Positions 1 to 8,916 of a DNA stretch of 64,000 bases are shown here, piece by piece. Position 1 is the first letter of the stretch; each line of letters begins with the position of its first letter. The notes under the pieces were generated by a model, which saw only the letters and a program-made list of their open reading frames with translations, searched no databases and was not told the DNA's origin. This stretch comes from Candidatus Enterococcus murrayae (lineage in GTDB: Bacteria; Bacillota; Bacilli; Lactobacillales; Enterococcaceae). The stretch spans positions 62,001 through 126,000 of the forward strand of contig NZ_JAFLVR010000018.1 in NCBI RefSeq assembly GCF_017315985.1. The letters are read 5' to 3'. The position numbers and the translations under genes were made by a program.

Positions 1-1
1 G

Positions 2-511
2 ACACTCACAACTGAAGGATTTCATACAATTGAAACAGATCGGCTTTTTTATCAGCAACGTGAGCAATTTTCTAAGATCTACCATCGTTATCAAACGGCC
101 GTATCGGAGCGTTCAATAAAGCGGCTTGGAGAAGTAGCCATTCAAAGTGCTTTATTAAATCAAAAGATTTTACCCAAACCATATTTTTCTGAGCTATTAA
201 AACTTCAAAAGCAGTATGACTGGCTTGGTGTTAACGTTGCACATAGTGGATCAGTAGTAGGAATAATGATCGAATCAGTAAAAGAAGTCGATCAAGTTTT
301 GAACGTCATTCAACGATCGAAACTTAGCAGCTATTATTCAAAAGTAAGTGTACATCAAAGCTGCTATCGTGGCGTACAACTGATAGAAGTGAGGAGAAAT
401 GATGAAAAAGTTGATGATCGCAGCAGTATCCAGCGGTTCAGGCAAAACGACGATTACGCTTGGTTTAATGAAGCTTTTACAAAATCACGGATATCGAATT
501 CAGCCTTATAA
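2..511 (+). CDS. pduX: PduX/CobD-pathway GHMP kinase (probable L-threonine kinase), 5'-truncated by the window
   Basis: The frame is open from base 2 to a TAA at 509-511. The visible part is the C-terminal half of a GHMP-family kinase, including the segment 'GVNVAHSGSVVGIM' typical of PduX. PduX phosphorylates L-threonine; CobD then decarboxylates the product to the aminopropanol phosphate linker of the lower loop of cobalamin. Its position just before cbiA and cbiB supports this role. Oddly, the frame runs 113 bases into cbiA. Family-like sequence appears to end near 'RGVQLIEV' (about 390), and the last roughly 40 residues are simply cbiA read in another frame. A lost stop codon or a small 3' frameshift is possible. 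The kinase fold is fairly sure; the threonine substrate is inferred from context. Confidence 0.72.
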   Translation, partial: TLTTEGFHTIETDRLFYQQREQFSKIYHRYQTAVSERSIKRLGEVAIQSALLNQKILPKPYFSELLKLQKQYDWLGVNVAHSGSVVGIMIESVKEVDQVLNVIQRSKLSSYYSKVSVHQSCYRGVQLIEVRRNDEKVDDRSSIQRFRQNDDYAWFNEAFTKSRISNSAL

Positions 512-1757
512 GGTTGGACCAGATTATGTTGATACGCAATACCATACACGAATTACTGGAAAACCTTCACGAAACTTAGATATGTTTTTAGTACAAGATG
601 ACGAGAGATTGCAAACACTATTTGAGAAAGAGGCCCAGCAAGTAGATATTTGTGTGATTGAAGGAGTAATGGGGCTTTTTGATGGATTGGGAGTGAGCAA
701 GGATTTTTGTTCTAGTGCGGGTGTGGCCAAACAATTGAATTGTCCAGTGCTGTTAGTAGTCAATGGACAATCAGCTTCAACATCTGTTGCAGCTGTTGTA
801 AAGGGCTTTTCTGATTTTGATCCTGCGGTCATGATTTGTGGCGTAATTATTAATAAGGTTGCGTCTGATACGCATTACCAATTAATAAAAAAAGCAGTAG
901 AAACCTATACAAAAATTCCTGTTTTTGGCTATCTGAAGCGTGAAGAGGGAGTGGCACTCCCTTCTAGACAACTCGGTTTAGTACCAGATAGAGAAATTAA
1001 TGATGTAGATGAAAAAATAGAACAAGTAGCAGCTTCGTTAGAAAAGACCTTTGATTTCAATGGTTTATTAGAAAAGCTGCCAGAAGAGAAAATATCGTAT
1101 AGGGCACCAAATTATCCTCAATACTCAGAGCTTAAAGTGGCTTATGCACTCGATGAGGCATTCCACTTTTATTATCAAGATAATCTCGAGTTATTAACCT
1201 CATATGGGGTGGAACTTAGTACTTTTAGTCCAATGAAGGATCAACAACTTCCTGAAGCTGATTTGTATTACTTCGGGGGAGGGTATCCTGAAGAATTTGC
1301 CCAACAACTCGCTGAAAATCACTCGATGCGTAAAAGTATCAAAGACAAGCATGAGCAAGGAGCTTTTATATTGGCAGAATGTGGGGGCCTGATGTATTTA
1401 GGATCATTTTTCAAAGAAGACGATCAACGTTATCCAATGGTAGGGATTTTTGATGGAATCAGTGAAATGACCTCTGGTTTGAGAAAGTTTGGCTACTGTT
1501 ATGGAGAAATTGAACGAGATACATTAATCGGAAAAAAAGGCTCAACTCTCGTTGGACATGAATTTCATCATTCAATTTTCAATACTCAAGAAAAGACAGT
1601 GTTGAAAATGACCAAGAAAAGAGATGAAGAGGTGGTAAAGCGTTGGACTGGCGGTTATCAAAAGAAGAATACATTTGGAAGTTATCTTCATCTTCATTTC
1701 TATCAAAGTGAGAACTTCTTACAGACATTATTGGAGCAAGTGAGGTCTGGACTATGA
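399..1757 (+). CDS. cbiA: Cobyrinate a,c-diamide synthase CbiA
   Basis: ATP- and glutamine-dependent amidation of the a and c side chains of (cob)yrinate. The 452-residue protein has the expected two-part structure. The N-terminal P-loop domain carries 'SSGSGKTT' at residues 11-18. The C-terminal class I glutaminase domain carries the nucleophile Cys in 'AECGGLMYLG' (about residue 328) and a late 'GHEFHHS' histidine segment. The ATG at 399 follows GAGGAG at 391-396; the next codon is also ATG, so either could be used. The end overlaps cbiB by four bases (ATGA). Length and domain order are normal for the family. Confidence 0.96.
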   Translation: MMKKLMIAAVSSGSGKTTITLGLMKLLQNHGYRIQPYKVGPDYVDTQYHTRITGKPSRNLDMFLVQDDERLQTLFEKEAQQVDICVIEGVMGLFDGLGVSKDFCSSAGVAKQLNCPVLLVVNGQSASTSVAAVVKGFSDFDPAVMICGVIINKVASDTHYQLIKKAVETYTKIPVFGYLKREEGVALPSRQLGLVPDREINDVDEKIEQVAASLEKTFDFNGLLEKLPEEKISYRAPNYPQYSELKVAYALDEAFHFYYQDNLELLTSYGVELSTFSPMKDQQLPEADLYYFGGGYPEEFAQQLAENHSMRKSIKDKHEQGAFILAECGGLMYLGSFFKEDDQRYPMVGIFDGISEMTSGLRKFGYCYGEIERDTLIGKKGSTLVGHEFHHSIFNTQEKTVLKMTKKRDEEVVKRWTGGYQKKNTFGSYLHLHFYQSENFLQTLLEQVRSGL

Positions 1758-2710
1758 CCGGGTTGGTTATTATAGCATTTTTGCTGGATTTGCTTGTCGG
1801 TGATCCATACAGCTGGCCGCATCCCATTAAAATAATTGGAAATTTTATCGACTGGTTTCAAAAGAGTTTTACTCAAACAAAAAATGAGAAAGAAAGATAT
1901 CGTTGGGGCATTGTTTTATGGTTTGTAACAGTTTTAGGATCGGGTGCAGTTACTTACCTTATTCTAAGATTGGGATTTTTAGTACATCCTCTTTTAGGAA
2001 ACTTGTGTTATATCTATTTGGCTTACACTACTCTGGCTATTAAAAGTTTGTCGTCAGAAGGGCAAAAAGTTTATCAGAAATTAGTAAATGAAAGTTTGAA
2101 GAGTGCTCGTCAGCAAGTCGCAATGATTGTAGGCAGAGATACGAATGAGTTAACAAAGGAAGAAATTACCAAAGCAACGATTGAAACTATTGCCGAAAAT
2201 ACTAGTGATGGAGTGATCGCACCACTATTATGCTTATTCATTGGCGGACCCACTTTGGCAATGATGTACAAAGCTGTTAATACCCTAGACTCAATGGTAG
2301 GTTATGTGACGCCAAAATACCGAGCAATTGGCTGGTTCTCGGCAAAAATGGATGATCTTTGGAATTTCCTGCCTGCTCGTATGACTTGGCTATACTTATT
2401 AGTTGCTACTAAATTCTTGCAACTTAATACATCTAATGCTTTGCGTGTTGGAAAAAGAGATTGTCGTAATCATAAAAGTCCTAATAGCGGCTATCCTGAA
2501 GCGGTAGTTGCAGGAGCATTAGGAATTCAACTAGGTGGGACCCATCTCTATCATGGTGTTGAAATCTATAAGCCGACTATCGGCGTACCACTTCGCTCAC
2601 CCCAGCCCAAAGACATTTTAACTACGAATGCGTTGTTGTATACAACGGCTGTTTTAAGTCTGATTGTATTCAGTGTTCTATCAATTGTAATTAATAATTA
2701 TCTTTTGTGA
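1754..2710 (+). CDS. cbiB: Adenosylcobinamide-phosphate synthase CbiB (membrane)
   Basis: Attaches aminopropanol (phosphate) to the f side chain of adenosylcobyric acid, giving adenosylcobinamide (phosphate). The 318-residue protein is hydrophobic with several membrane segments (for example at the N-terminus, around residues 55-85, and at the C-terminus). It contains the conserved 'AENTSDGVIAPLL' and 'GYPEAVVAGALGIQLGG' stretches of the CbiB/CobD family. The start ATG overlaps the cbiA stop, so coupled translation is likely. It uses the product of the PduX/CobD branch, which fits the pduX-like gene just upstream. Confidence 0.95.
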   Translation: MTGLVIIAFLLDLLVGDPYSWPHPIKIIGNFIDWFQKSFTQTKNEKERYRWGIVLWFVTVLGSGAVTYLILRLGFLVHPLLGNLCYIYLAYTTLAIKSLSSEGQKVYQKLVNESLKSARQQVAMIVGRDTNELTKEEITKATIETIAENTSDGVIAPLLCLFIGGPTLAMMYKAVNTLDSMVGYVTPKYRAIGWFSAKMDDLWNFLPARMTWLYLLVATKFLQLNTSNALRVGKRDCRNHKSPNSGYPEAVVAGALGIQLGGTHLYHGVEIYKPTIGVPLRSPQPKDILTTNALLYTTAVLSLIVFSVLSIVINNYLL

Positions 2711-2724
2711 AAAGAGGGAATAAC

Positions 2725-3375
2725 GTGGACTATATAAAAAATCCTCAAATGATTGAAACAGAAAGCTTTAATATTATTCAAGGAATTATTGAACAAGAAT
2801 TTCCTAATTATTTTTTTTCATGTCCGAAAGAAGAAAAAATTATCAAAAGAGTAATTCATACAAGTGCTGATTTTGATTATCTTAAAAATCTCGTATTCAC
2901 CAACGATGTAATTGCGACGTTGGAGGATTTTTTCTTAGCCGGCAACGGCACTATTTTTACGGACACTACTATGGCCCTTAGTGGGATTAATAAAAGAATT
3001 TTAGATAAATTGACTATTCGCTATGAATGCTATATTGCTGTTCCAGAAGTTGCGGAACAAGCAAAAGCTAAAGGAATGACGCGTTCGATGGCGGGGATAG
3101 AGCGAGCAGCAACAATTGATGGGCCAAAGCTTTTTGTTATTGGAAATGCACCAACTGCGATTTTCAAACTGTTAGAGCTTGTTGAAAGAAAGGACTTGGA
3201 AACAATAGCCGTAATTGGCGCACCTGTTGGCTTTGTAGGTGCAGAAGAATCAAAAGAAGCCTTATTTGAGAGTGATGTTCCAGCTATTGTTGCTAGGGGA
3301 CGTAAAGGGGGAAGTAATGTTGCGGCTGCAATAATCAATGCATTGCTATATCAGTTAGTAGAAAGGGAAAACTGA
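2725..3375 (+). CDS. cbiC: Cobalt-precorrin-8 methylmutase CbiC
   Basis: Moves the C-11 methyl group to C-12, turning cobalt-precorrin-8 into cobyrinate. The protein begins MDYIKNPQMIE, like other CbiC proteins, if the GTG at 2725 is used. This start sits behind AAAAGAGGGAA at 2710-2720. An earlier in-frame GTG at 2707 overlaps the cbiB stop but would place the ribosome binding site inside the gene. The catalytic histidine is in 'RVIHTSADFDY' (His about 45), and the C-terminal 'ARGRKGGSNVAAA' loop is present. The 216-residue length is normal. Confidence 0.95.
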   Translation: MDYIKNPQMIETESFNIIQGIIEQEFPNYFFSCPKEEKIIKRVIHTSADFDYLKNLVFTNDVIATLEDFFLAGNGTIFTDTTMALSGINKRILDKLTIRYECYIAVPEVAEQAKAKGMTRSMAGIERAATIDGPKLFVIGNAPTAIFKLLELVERKDLETIAVIGAPVGFVGAEESKEALFESDVPAIVARGRKGGSNVAAAIINALLYQLVEREN

Positions 3376-4496
3376 TGGAAGAATTCATTTTTTTCAATGG
3401 TAAAAAGTTGCGTAAGGGATATACAACCGGTTCTTGTGCAACCGCAGCAGCAACTGCAGCAGCAGGTCTGCTTTTCAACAATGAAGCGCATGAAAATATT
3501 CAAATTGAGTTGCCAAATACTGAAAAGCTAACCATTCCTATTGCTTCGTTGGAAATGAAGGAAGATACATGTGAAGCCTTTGTTGTGAAAGACGGTGGTG
3601 ATGACGTTGATGCAACAGATGGTATGTTGATTGGAGCAAAGCTTAGTAAAAACGCAACAAAACAAATTATTATTGATGGTGGTACTGGAATTGGGCGGGT
3701 GACAGAAGTCGGCTTACAGATTCCTGTAGGAGAGGCGGCAATCAACCCAGTTCCAAGAGGTATGATTGAAGAGGCTGTTCGGAAAATTATTGGTCCTGAA
3801 CAAGGAGCAAAAGTCGTGATATTCGCGCCAGAAGGAGCAAGTATTGCAAACCAAACGATGAATCGCCGCTTAGGAATTATTGGCGGAATATCAATTTTAG
3901 GAACAACGGGTATTGTTACTCCAATGTCTGAAGAAGGGTGGAAAAAGTCTATCTCCTTAGAATTGGAAATGAAAAAGAGTCAAGGATATCGATCAGTGAT
4001 TCTATGTCCAGGAAATTATGGAGAAGATTTTGTTCTAAAAACATTGAAATTCGGTGAGGATAAGATTGTTTCTATGAGTAATTTTGTCGGGTATGTTTTA
4101 AAAGAGGTTCAGCGCTTGGAATTTGAAAAAGTTCTGATGGTCGGCCATTTAGGTAAGCTAATCAAAGTATCTGCTGGTATTTTTTCTACACATAGTAAAG
4201 ATGCTGATGCGCGAGCAGAAATTTTAATTGCCAATTTAGCTTTACTTGGTATGTCTGTGGAGCAATTAAAGAAAATTCAAGGATGCCTGACAACTGAAGC
4301 AGCAGGGGATATTATTGCGGATGCAGGATATGAGAAAGTCTATCCAATTATAGCTAAAAAAATAAAGTATCGCTCTGAAAGTCTTCTAAAATATCGTAAG
4401 CATCAACCAATTATTGAGGTAGTTTTATTCTCCTCTCAAAGAGGTTACTTGGCTTCAACTAAACCGATTGAAGTACTGAAGGAGGAATGGAAATGA
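3375..4496 (+). CDS. cbiD: Cobalt-precorrin-5B C1-methyltransferase CbiD
   Basis: SAM-dependent methylation at C-1 in the anaerobic pathway. Family features are the N-terminal 'GYTTGSCATAAATAA' (about residues 15-29), 'KDGGDDVDATDG', and a C-terminal region with 'STHSKDADARAEI'. CbiD is a marker of the anaerobic route, because aerobic pathways use CobF instead. The start ATG shares one base with the cbiC stop. The 373-residue length is typical. The gene ends in an ATGA overlap with cbiE. Confidence 0.95.
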   Translation: MEEFIFFNGKKLRKGYTTGSCATAAATAAAGLLFNNEAHENIQIELPNTEKLTIPIASLEMKEDTCEAFVVKDGGDDVDATDGMLIGAKLSKNATKQIIIDGGTGIGRVTEVGLQIPVGEAAINPVPRGMIEEAVRKIIGPEQGAKVVIFAPEGASIANQTMNRRLGIIGGISILGTTGIVTPMSEEGWKKSISLELEMKKSQGYRSVILCPGNYGEDFVLKTLKFGEDKIVSMSNFVGYVLKEVQRLEFEKVLMVGHLGKLIKVSAGIFSTHSKDADARAEILIANLALLGMSVEQLKKIQGCLTTEAAGDIIADAGYEKVYPIIAKKIKYRSESLLKYRKHQPIIEVVLFSSQRGYLASTKPIEVLKEEWK

Positions 4497-5104
4497 TCAC
4501 CATTGTTGGAATTGGACCTGGCGGAACACAGGATTATTTGTTTGATAAAGCTAAAGAGGTAATTGATAGTGCTGACTTAATTATTGGAAGTGAGCGTCAA
4601 TTAAAGATAGTTCCTTTGAGCAAGAGAGGAAGTTGTCATCGTTTGCCGCATAAATTAGATGATCTGACTACGTTTTTAACAGAACATCAAGAAGCTGAGA
4701 TCGTTCTTTTAGCTTCTGGTGATCCATTAACTTATGGCATTGGGAAATGGCTAATTAGACAGTTTCCACCAGAAAAATTGACCATCTTGCCTGGAATTAG
4801 TTCGCTGCATTATCTGTTCAATCGTTTAAATATTCCTATAGAAGACTGTTTTATTACAAGCAGCCACGGCAGAAAACCTGATTTTTCTTTATTGTTTAAA
4901 TTGCCGAAAGTAGGAATTGTTACAGATAAAGCGAATGGACCTTATCAATTAGCTCAGGAAGCATTACGTCAAGGTAGTGTTGCAACTTTCTATATTGGGG
5001 AGAATCTTAGTTATTCTGATGAAAGGATCAGATGTTATAGAGCATCGGAAGTTCCCGATGAAAACTATCAAATGAATGCAGTGGTGATAATTAATGAAGG
5101 ATAA
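4493..5104 (+). CDS. cbiE: Cobalt-precorrin-7 C5-methyltransferase CbiE
   Basis: SAM-dependent methylation at C-5. It is a tetrapyrrole methylase with the N-terminal 'IVGIGPGGTQDY' SAM-binding loop, 'LLASGDPLTYGIG' and 'ILPGISSLHYLF'. I choose the ATG at 4493, which overlaps the cbiD stop (ATGA) and lies 7 bases after GGAGG (4481-4485). An in-frame ATG at 4487 is too close to that site. It is separate from CbiT, as in Salmonella, whereas many organisms have a CbiET (CobL) fusion. The 203-residue length is normal. Confidence 0.94.
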   Translation: MITIVGIGPGGTQDYLFDKAKEVIDSADLIIGSERQLKIVPLSKRGSCHRLPHKLDDLTTFLTEHQEAEIVLLASGDPLTYGIGKWLIRQFPPEKLTILPGISSLHYLFNRLNIPIEDCFITSSHGRKPDFSLLFKLPKVGIVTDKANGPYQLAQEALRQGSVATFYIGENLSYSDERIRCYRASEVPDENYQMNAVVIINEG

Positions 5105-5648
5105 TTGTTTTATTCGTGGCAATGTTCCAATGACAAAGGAAGAAATCCGAACACTCAGTTTGGCTAAGCTGCAGCTGCGTGAAGCTGAGAACTTTTTAGA
5201 TATAGGAACAGGAACGGGAAGTATGGCGATTGAAGCGGCATATATGTACCCTAATTTAATGGTGACAACGATTGATTCGAATCAAGAAGCACTTAATGTT
5301 TTAGAGAAAAATCAAACTAAATTCCAATTGACCAATATAAAAAGTATCTTAGGGAAAGCGCCTATCATATTGAGTGATAGTTTTGATGCCATTTTTGTAG
5401 GTGGATCAGGTGGGAATTTGTCAGAAATATTAGAGTGGAGCTTTCAATTGTTAAAACCCGGGGGCTGCTTAGTTCTAAATTTCATTCTCCTAGAAAATGC
5501 CATTGAGGCCATCGAATGGTTAAAAACTGAATGTTATTCTTTTCAGGCAATTCAGTTACAAGTAGGGCACTATACAAAATTAGGGCAAGGGCATTATTTT
5601 AAACCGCAAAATCCAGTAATGATTATTGAAATGAGAAAAGAGGAGTAA
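5094..5648 (+). CDS. cbiT: Cobalt-precorrin-6B C15-methyltransferase (decarboxylating) CbiT
   Basis: Methylates C-15 and removes the acetate carboxyl group at C-12. The 184-residue protein has a class I Rossmann SAM-binding motif, '[16 protein letters not shown]' (about residues 35-50), unlike the tetrapyrrole-methylase fold of CbiE/F/H/L. The N-terminus '[19 protein letters not shown]' is the conserved CbiT signature. It overlaps cbiE by 11 bases, and the two act as the split equivalent of CobL. Confidence 0.95.
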   Translation: MKDNCFIRGNVPMTKEEIRTLSLAKLQLREAENFLDIGTGTGSMAIEAAYMYPNLMVTTIDSNQEALNVLEKNQTKFQLTNIKSILGKAPIILSDSFDAIFVGGSGGNLSEILEWSFQLLKPGGCLVLNFILLENAIEAIEWLKTECYSFQAIQLQVGHYTKLGQGHYFKPQNPVMIIEMRKEE

Positions 5649-5652
5649 TTCT

Positions 5653-6420
5653 ATGACAAAGGTACATTTTGTTGGTGCAGGTCCGGGAGATCCGGAGCTC
5701 ATTACGTTTAAGGGTTATCAACTGTTGCAAGCTGCTGATATTGTCATTTATGCAGGCTCGCTCGTCAATCCAGAGCTTCTAAGCTATTGTTCAAAGGACT
5801 GTAAGATACTTAACAGTGCATCAATGAATCTAACAGAGATTATTGATGAAATGGAACAGGGTGTTCGAGCTAATAAAGAAGTGGTTCGATTGCAAACAGG
5901 TGATTTTTCTATCTATGGCTCGATTCGGGAGCAAATTGAAGAATTAAAAAAGCGTTCAATTGATTTTACTTGCACACCTGGTGTCAGCTCCTTTTTAGGT
6001 GCTGCTTCTAGTTTAGGGGTAGAGTACACCGTTCCAGAGATATCACAAAGCGTGATCATTACACGGATGGCTGGGCGAACCCCAGTTCCAGAAAAAGAAA
6101 GTTTACGCTCTTTTGCTCAGCATCAAACGTCAATGGTGATTTTTCTATCAATTCAAGGAATAGGACAAGTTGTGGAAGAGTTGGTTGCTGGAGGGTACCA
6201 ATTAACAACACCGGTAGCAGTCATCTATAAGGCTACTTGGCCAGAGGAAAAGAAAATTGTTAGTACATTAGAAAATATTACTGAAAAAATTGCAGAAGCA
6301 GACATTACTAAAACAGCTTTGATTATGGTTGGGGAGTTTCTAGGGGATGAATTTAATTACTCTAAGCTTTATGATGCCAACTTTAAGCACGAATATCGAA
6401 ATGTGATAAGTAATGAGTAA
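5653..6420 (+). CDS. cbiF: Cobalt-precorrin-4 C11-methyltransferase CbiF
   Basis: SAM-dependent methylation at C-11. The tetrapyrrole methylase fold is shown by '[15 protein letters not shown]' at the N-terminus, '[16 protein letters not shown]' and '[13 protein letters not shown]'. The sequence is closest in style to CbiF/CobM. The 255-residue length is usual. The ATG is four bases after the cbiT stop, with the GAAAAGAGGAG site inside the cbiT end. The gene overlaps cbiG by 8 bases. Confidence 0.95.
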   Translation: MTKVHFVGAGPGDPELITFKGYQLLQAADIVIYAGSLVNPELLSYCSKDCKILNSASMNLTEIIDEMEQGVRANKEVVRLQTGDFSIYGSIREQIEELKKRSIDFTCTPGVSSFLGAASSLGVEYTVPEISQSVIITRMAGRTPVPEKESLRSFAQHQTSMVIFLSIQGIGQVVEELVAGGYQLTTPVAVIYKATWPEEKKIVSTLENITEKIAEADITKTALIMVGEFLGDEFNYSKLYDANFKHEYRNVISNE

Positions 6421-7471
6421 GGTCGCGATTTTAGCTTTAACTTCTACAGGAATAAAACTTGCTAAGGAAATTCGGCAAATTTGGAATAAGGATGCTCAAA
6501 TTTTTGTTTCTAAAGACAAAGTAGAAGAGGGCTTAAGCATTTTTCCGACTGGAAAATTTACAACGGGCATTCAGTTGTTGTTCAAACAATATGATGCACT
6601 GGTTTGCATTATGGCAACTGGAATTGTAGTCCGTAGTATTGCAGATGTGTTGGAAGATAAACAAAAGGATCCGGCAGTAATTGTACTAGATGAAAAGGGA
6701 CGGCATACGATCAGTCTGTTATCAGGGCATATTGGCGGAGGAAATCAGTTAACGCTGGAAATTGCAGCAAAATTGAATAGTTGTCCCGTAATAACTACTG
6801 CAACAGATATTCAGGAAGTTACAGCACTAGATATATTGAGTAAAACAATAGATGGATGGTATTCCGATTTTAAAGAAACAACAAAAAAAGTAAATAGTCT
6901 TTTAGCTAACCATAAAAAAGTTGGGCTGATTCAACATGAACAGTGGGTAAAGGATACTAGAGGATTAACCGTCATCAAAGAAAATGATGCTATCGATTTA
7001 TTTGATGCTGTCTTACTTATTTCTGATAAATATGAAGAAAAGCTATCTAAAAAAATTATTCAGGTTGTTCCTAGGAGATATGTGTTGGGAATTGGAGCAA
7101 AAAAAGATTGTGATTTTTCGATTATCCAAAAGGAATACTTGAGTTTTTGTAAATCAGTAAATGTTCATTATCGAAGTATTAAAAAAATGGTCAGTATAGA
7201 TTTAAAAAAAGAAGAGCCTGGGATTGTCCGATTTTCTGAATGGCTCGATGTTTCGTTCGAGACATATTCAGCTGAGGAATTATCAACTGTATCGGGTAAA
7301 TATCCAGAGTCCTCTTTTGTAAAGCAAGTAACCGGCGTTGGGAATGTAAGTTTATCAGCCGCAGATTTAGCAAGTAATGGGCAAGTGGTGACAGGTCGTT
7401 ATGCAAGTCATGGAGTCACCTTTGCATTGGGAAAGGATGAAGACGACGCATGTTGTATGTTGTGGGATTAG
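6413..7471 (+). CDS. cbiG: Cobalt-precorrin-5A hydrolase CbiG
   Basis: Opens the delta-lactone of cobalt-precorrin-5A and releases acetaldehyde (ring contraction step). The 352-residue protein has the CbiG layout: an N-terminal domain, a central domain with '[13 protein letters not shown]' (about residues 103-115), and a C-terminal domain with '[10 protein letters not shown]' and '[13 protein letters not shown]'. The C-terminal domain resembles CobE. It overlaps both cbiF (8 bases) and cbiH (22 bases), so expression is probably tightly coupled. Confidence 0.95.
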   Translation: MSKVAILALTSTGIKLAKEIRQIWNKDAQIFVSKDKVEEGLSIFPTGKFTTGIQLLFKQYDALVCIMATGIVVRSIADVLEDKQKDPAVIVLDEKGRHTISLLSGHIGGGNQLTLEIAAKLNSCPVITTATDIQEVTALDILSKTIDGWYSDFKETTKKVNSLLANHKKVGLIQHEQWVKDTRGLTVIKENDAIDLFDAVLLISDKYEEKLSKKIIQVVPRRYVLGIGAKKDCDFSIIQKEYLSFCKSVNVHYRSIKKMVSIDLKKEEPGIVRFSEWLDVSFETYSAEELSTVSGKYPESSFVKQVTGVGNVSLSAADLASNGQVVTGRYASHGVTFALGKDEDDACCMLWD

Positions 7472-8175
7472 GACCGGGCGAAAAGAAAAAGATGTCGCTT
7501 GAAGCTATTGAGGTTATAAAAAAGGTCGATGTGATCGTTGGATATACGACTTATATCCGTTTGATTAAAGAATTAGTTGATGGGAAAGAACTGATAAGTA
7601 CAGGAATGAAAAAAGAAATTGATAGGTGTAAAAAGGCTATCGATATAGCAAAGGATGGGAAAGATGTCGCTGTTATTTCGAGTGGAGATGCTGGGGTCTA
7701 TGGAATGGCAGGATTGATTCTAGAGCTTACAAGTCAAATGGCTGAGGAAATTGCTGTTCAAGTTATTCCTGGCATTACAGCCAGTATTGCTGGGGCCGCA
7801 TTACTAGGAGCTCCATTAATGAATGATTTTTGTCACATCAGTTTGAGTGATCTGATGACACCTTGGGAAATGATTGAAAAGCGACTCAATGCAGCTGCCA
7901 GTGCTGATTTTGTGATTTGTCTATATAATCCCAGAAGTAAAGGCAGACCTAATCACTTAGCTAGAGCGCTAGAGATTATTCAACAGTATAAATCAGAAGA
8001 CACTATCGTTGGAATAGCTAAGGATGTTGGAAGAAAAGAGGAAAAAGTAATTCTTACTTCGATCGCTGATTTAGATGAGACGGTGGTAGATATGACCACG
8101 ATTGTATTAGTCGGTAATAAAGAAACCTATATTTCTGATAATTGGATGATTACTCCAAGAGGCTACAAGCTATGA
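7450..8175 (+). CDS. cbiH: Cobalt-precorrin-3 C17-methyltransferase CbiH
   Basis: Methylates C-17 and promotes ring contraction. This tetrapyrrole methylase has '[17 protein letters not shown]' at the N-terminus, 'ISSGDAGVYGMAG' and 'VIPGITASIAGAALLGAPL'. The later 'LYNPRSKGR' segment is typical of CbiH/CobJ. It is the short 241-residue form without the C-terminal extension seen in some fusions. The start lies within the last 22 bases of cbiG. The stop overlaps the preferred cbiJ start (ATGA). Confidence 0.95.
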   Translation: MLYVVGLGPGEKKKMSLEAIEVIKKVDVIVGYTTYIRLIKELVDGKELISTGMKKEIDRCKKAIDIAKDGKDVAVISSGDAGVYGMAGLILELTSQMAEEIAVQVIPGITASIAGAALLGAPLMNDFCHISLSDLMTPWEMIEKRLNAAASADFVICLYNPRSKGRPNHLARALEIIQQYKSEDTIVGIAKDVGRKEEKVILTSIADLDETVVDMTTIVLVGNKETYISDNWMITPRGYKL

Positions 8176-8912
8176 TTTTACTACTTGGAGGCACCTCTGA
8201 AAGTTTGAAAATCGCTGAAGCACTCAATGAGTGTGACATCAGATTCTATTTATCAGTGGTTACAGACTATGGAGAGAATTTAGCAAAATCTGTAGCTGAG
8301 CATATTATAAAGGGGCGGCTGACTAGAACGGAAATGATTTCATTCATTTTGAATCATAAAATTGATTTAGTAATTGACGCAACACATCCGTATGCAGTTG
8401 AGGTATCAAAAAATGCAATAGCCGCTTGTTTTGATACAGAAATTAACTATTATCGTTTTGAAAGACCATCATATCATGCTGAGGAGATGGTTTCAGTAGA
8501 CTCAATAAAGGCAGCTTGTCAAAAGGCACTTGAAAACTCTGGGAATATCTATTTAACCACCGGTAGCAAAACTTTAGGGGAGTTTCTAAAATACTTACCT
8601 AAAGAACGTATTATTGCTCGGGTATTGCCAACGGCTGATGTGTTAATGACAATAGAAAAATTTGGATTATCAACTGCGCAAATTGAGGCAATAAAAGGAC
8701 CGTTTTCTAAATCATTAAATCGAGAACTACTGATCCATAACCGGGCAGGCGTAATGATTACAAAAGAAAGTGGTCAAGCAGGCGGATTTTTAGAAAAAGT
8801 TCAGGCCTGTAATGAATTAAACATTCCCTGTATTGTATTAGAACGTGAGCAGATCGAATATCCGAATAAGTTTTCATCTATTGAAGAGCTGATTGATCGA
8901 ATAAAGGGGTGA
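8172..8912 (+). CDS. cbiJ: Cobalt-precorrin-6A reductase CbiJ
   Basis: Reduces the macrocycle of cobalt-precorrin-6A. The sequence begins MILLLGGTSESLKIAEAL, an N-terminal nucleotide-binding loop typical of CbiJ/CobK, and has 'VIDATHPYAVEVSKNA' and 'YLTTGSKTLGEF'. I chose the ATG at 8172, which overlaps the cbiH stop; an in-frame upstream ATG at 8142 would add ten non-conserved residues. The resulting 246-residue length matches the family. Confidence 0.94.
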   Translation: MILLLGGTSESLKIAEALNECDIRFYLSVVTDYGENLAKSVAEHIIKGRLTRTEMISFILNHKIDLVIDATHPYAVEVSKNAIAACFDTEINYYRFERPSYHAEEMVSVDSIKAACQKALENSGNIYLTTGSKTLGEFLKYLPKERIIARVLPTADVLMTIEKFGLSTAQIEAIKGPFSKSLNRELLIHNRAGVMITKESGQAGGFLEKVQACNELNIPCIVLEREQIEYPNKFSSIEELIDRIKG

Positions 8913-8916
8913 TGGA

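Noticed and set aside
524-832. Open frame of 102 codons on the - strand inside cbiA
   Set aside because: It is antisense to a clear CbiA reading frame and has no ribosome binding site or family resemblance.
7191-7406. Short - strand frame inside cbiG
   Set aside because: Antisense shadow of a conserved CbiG domain, with no start signal.
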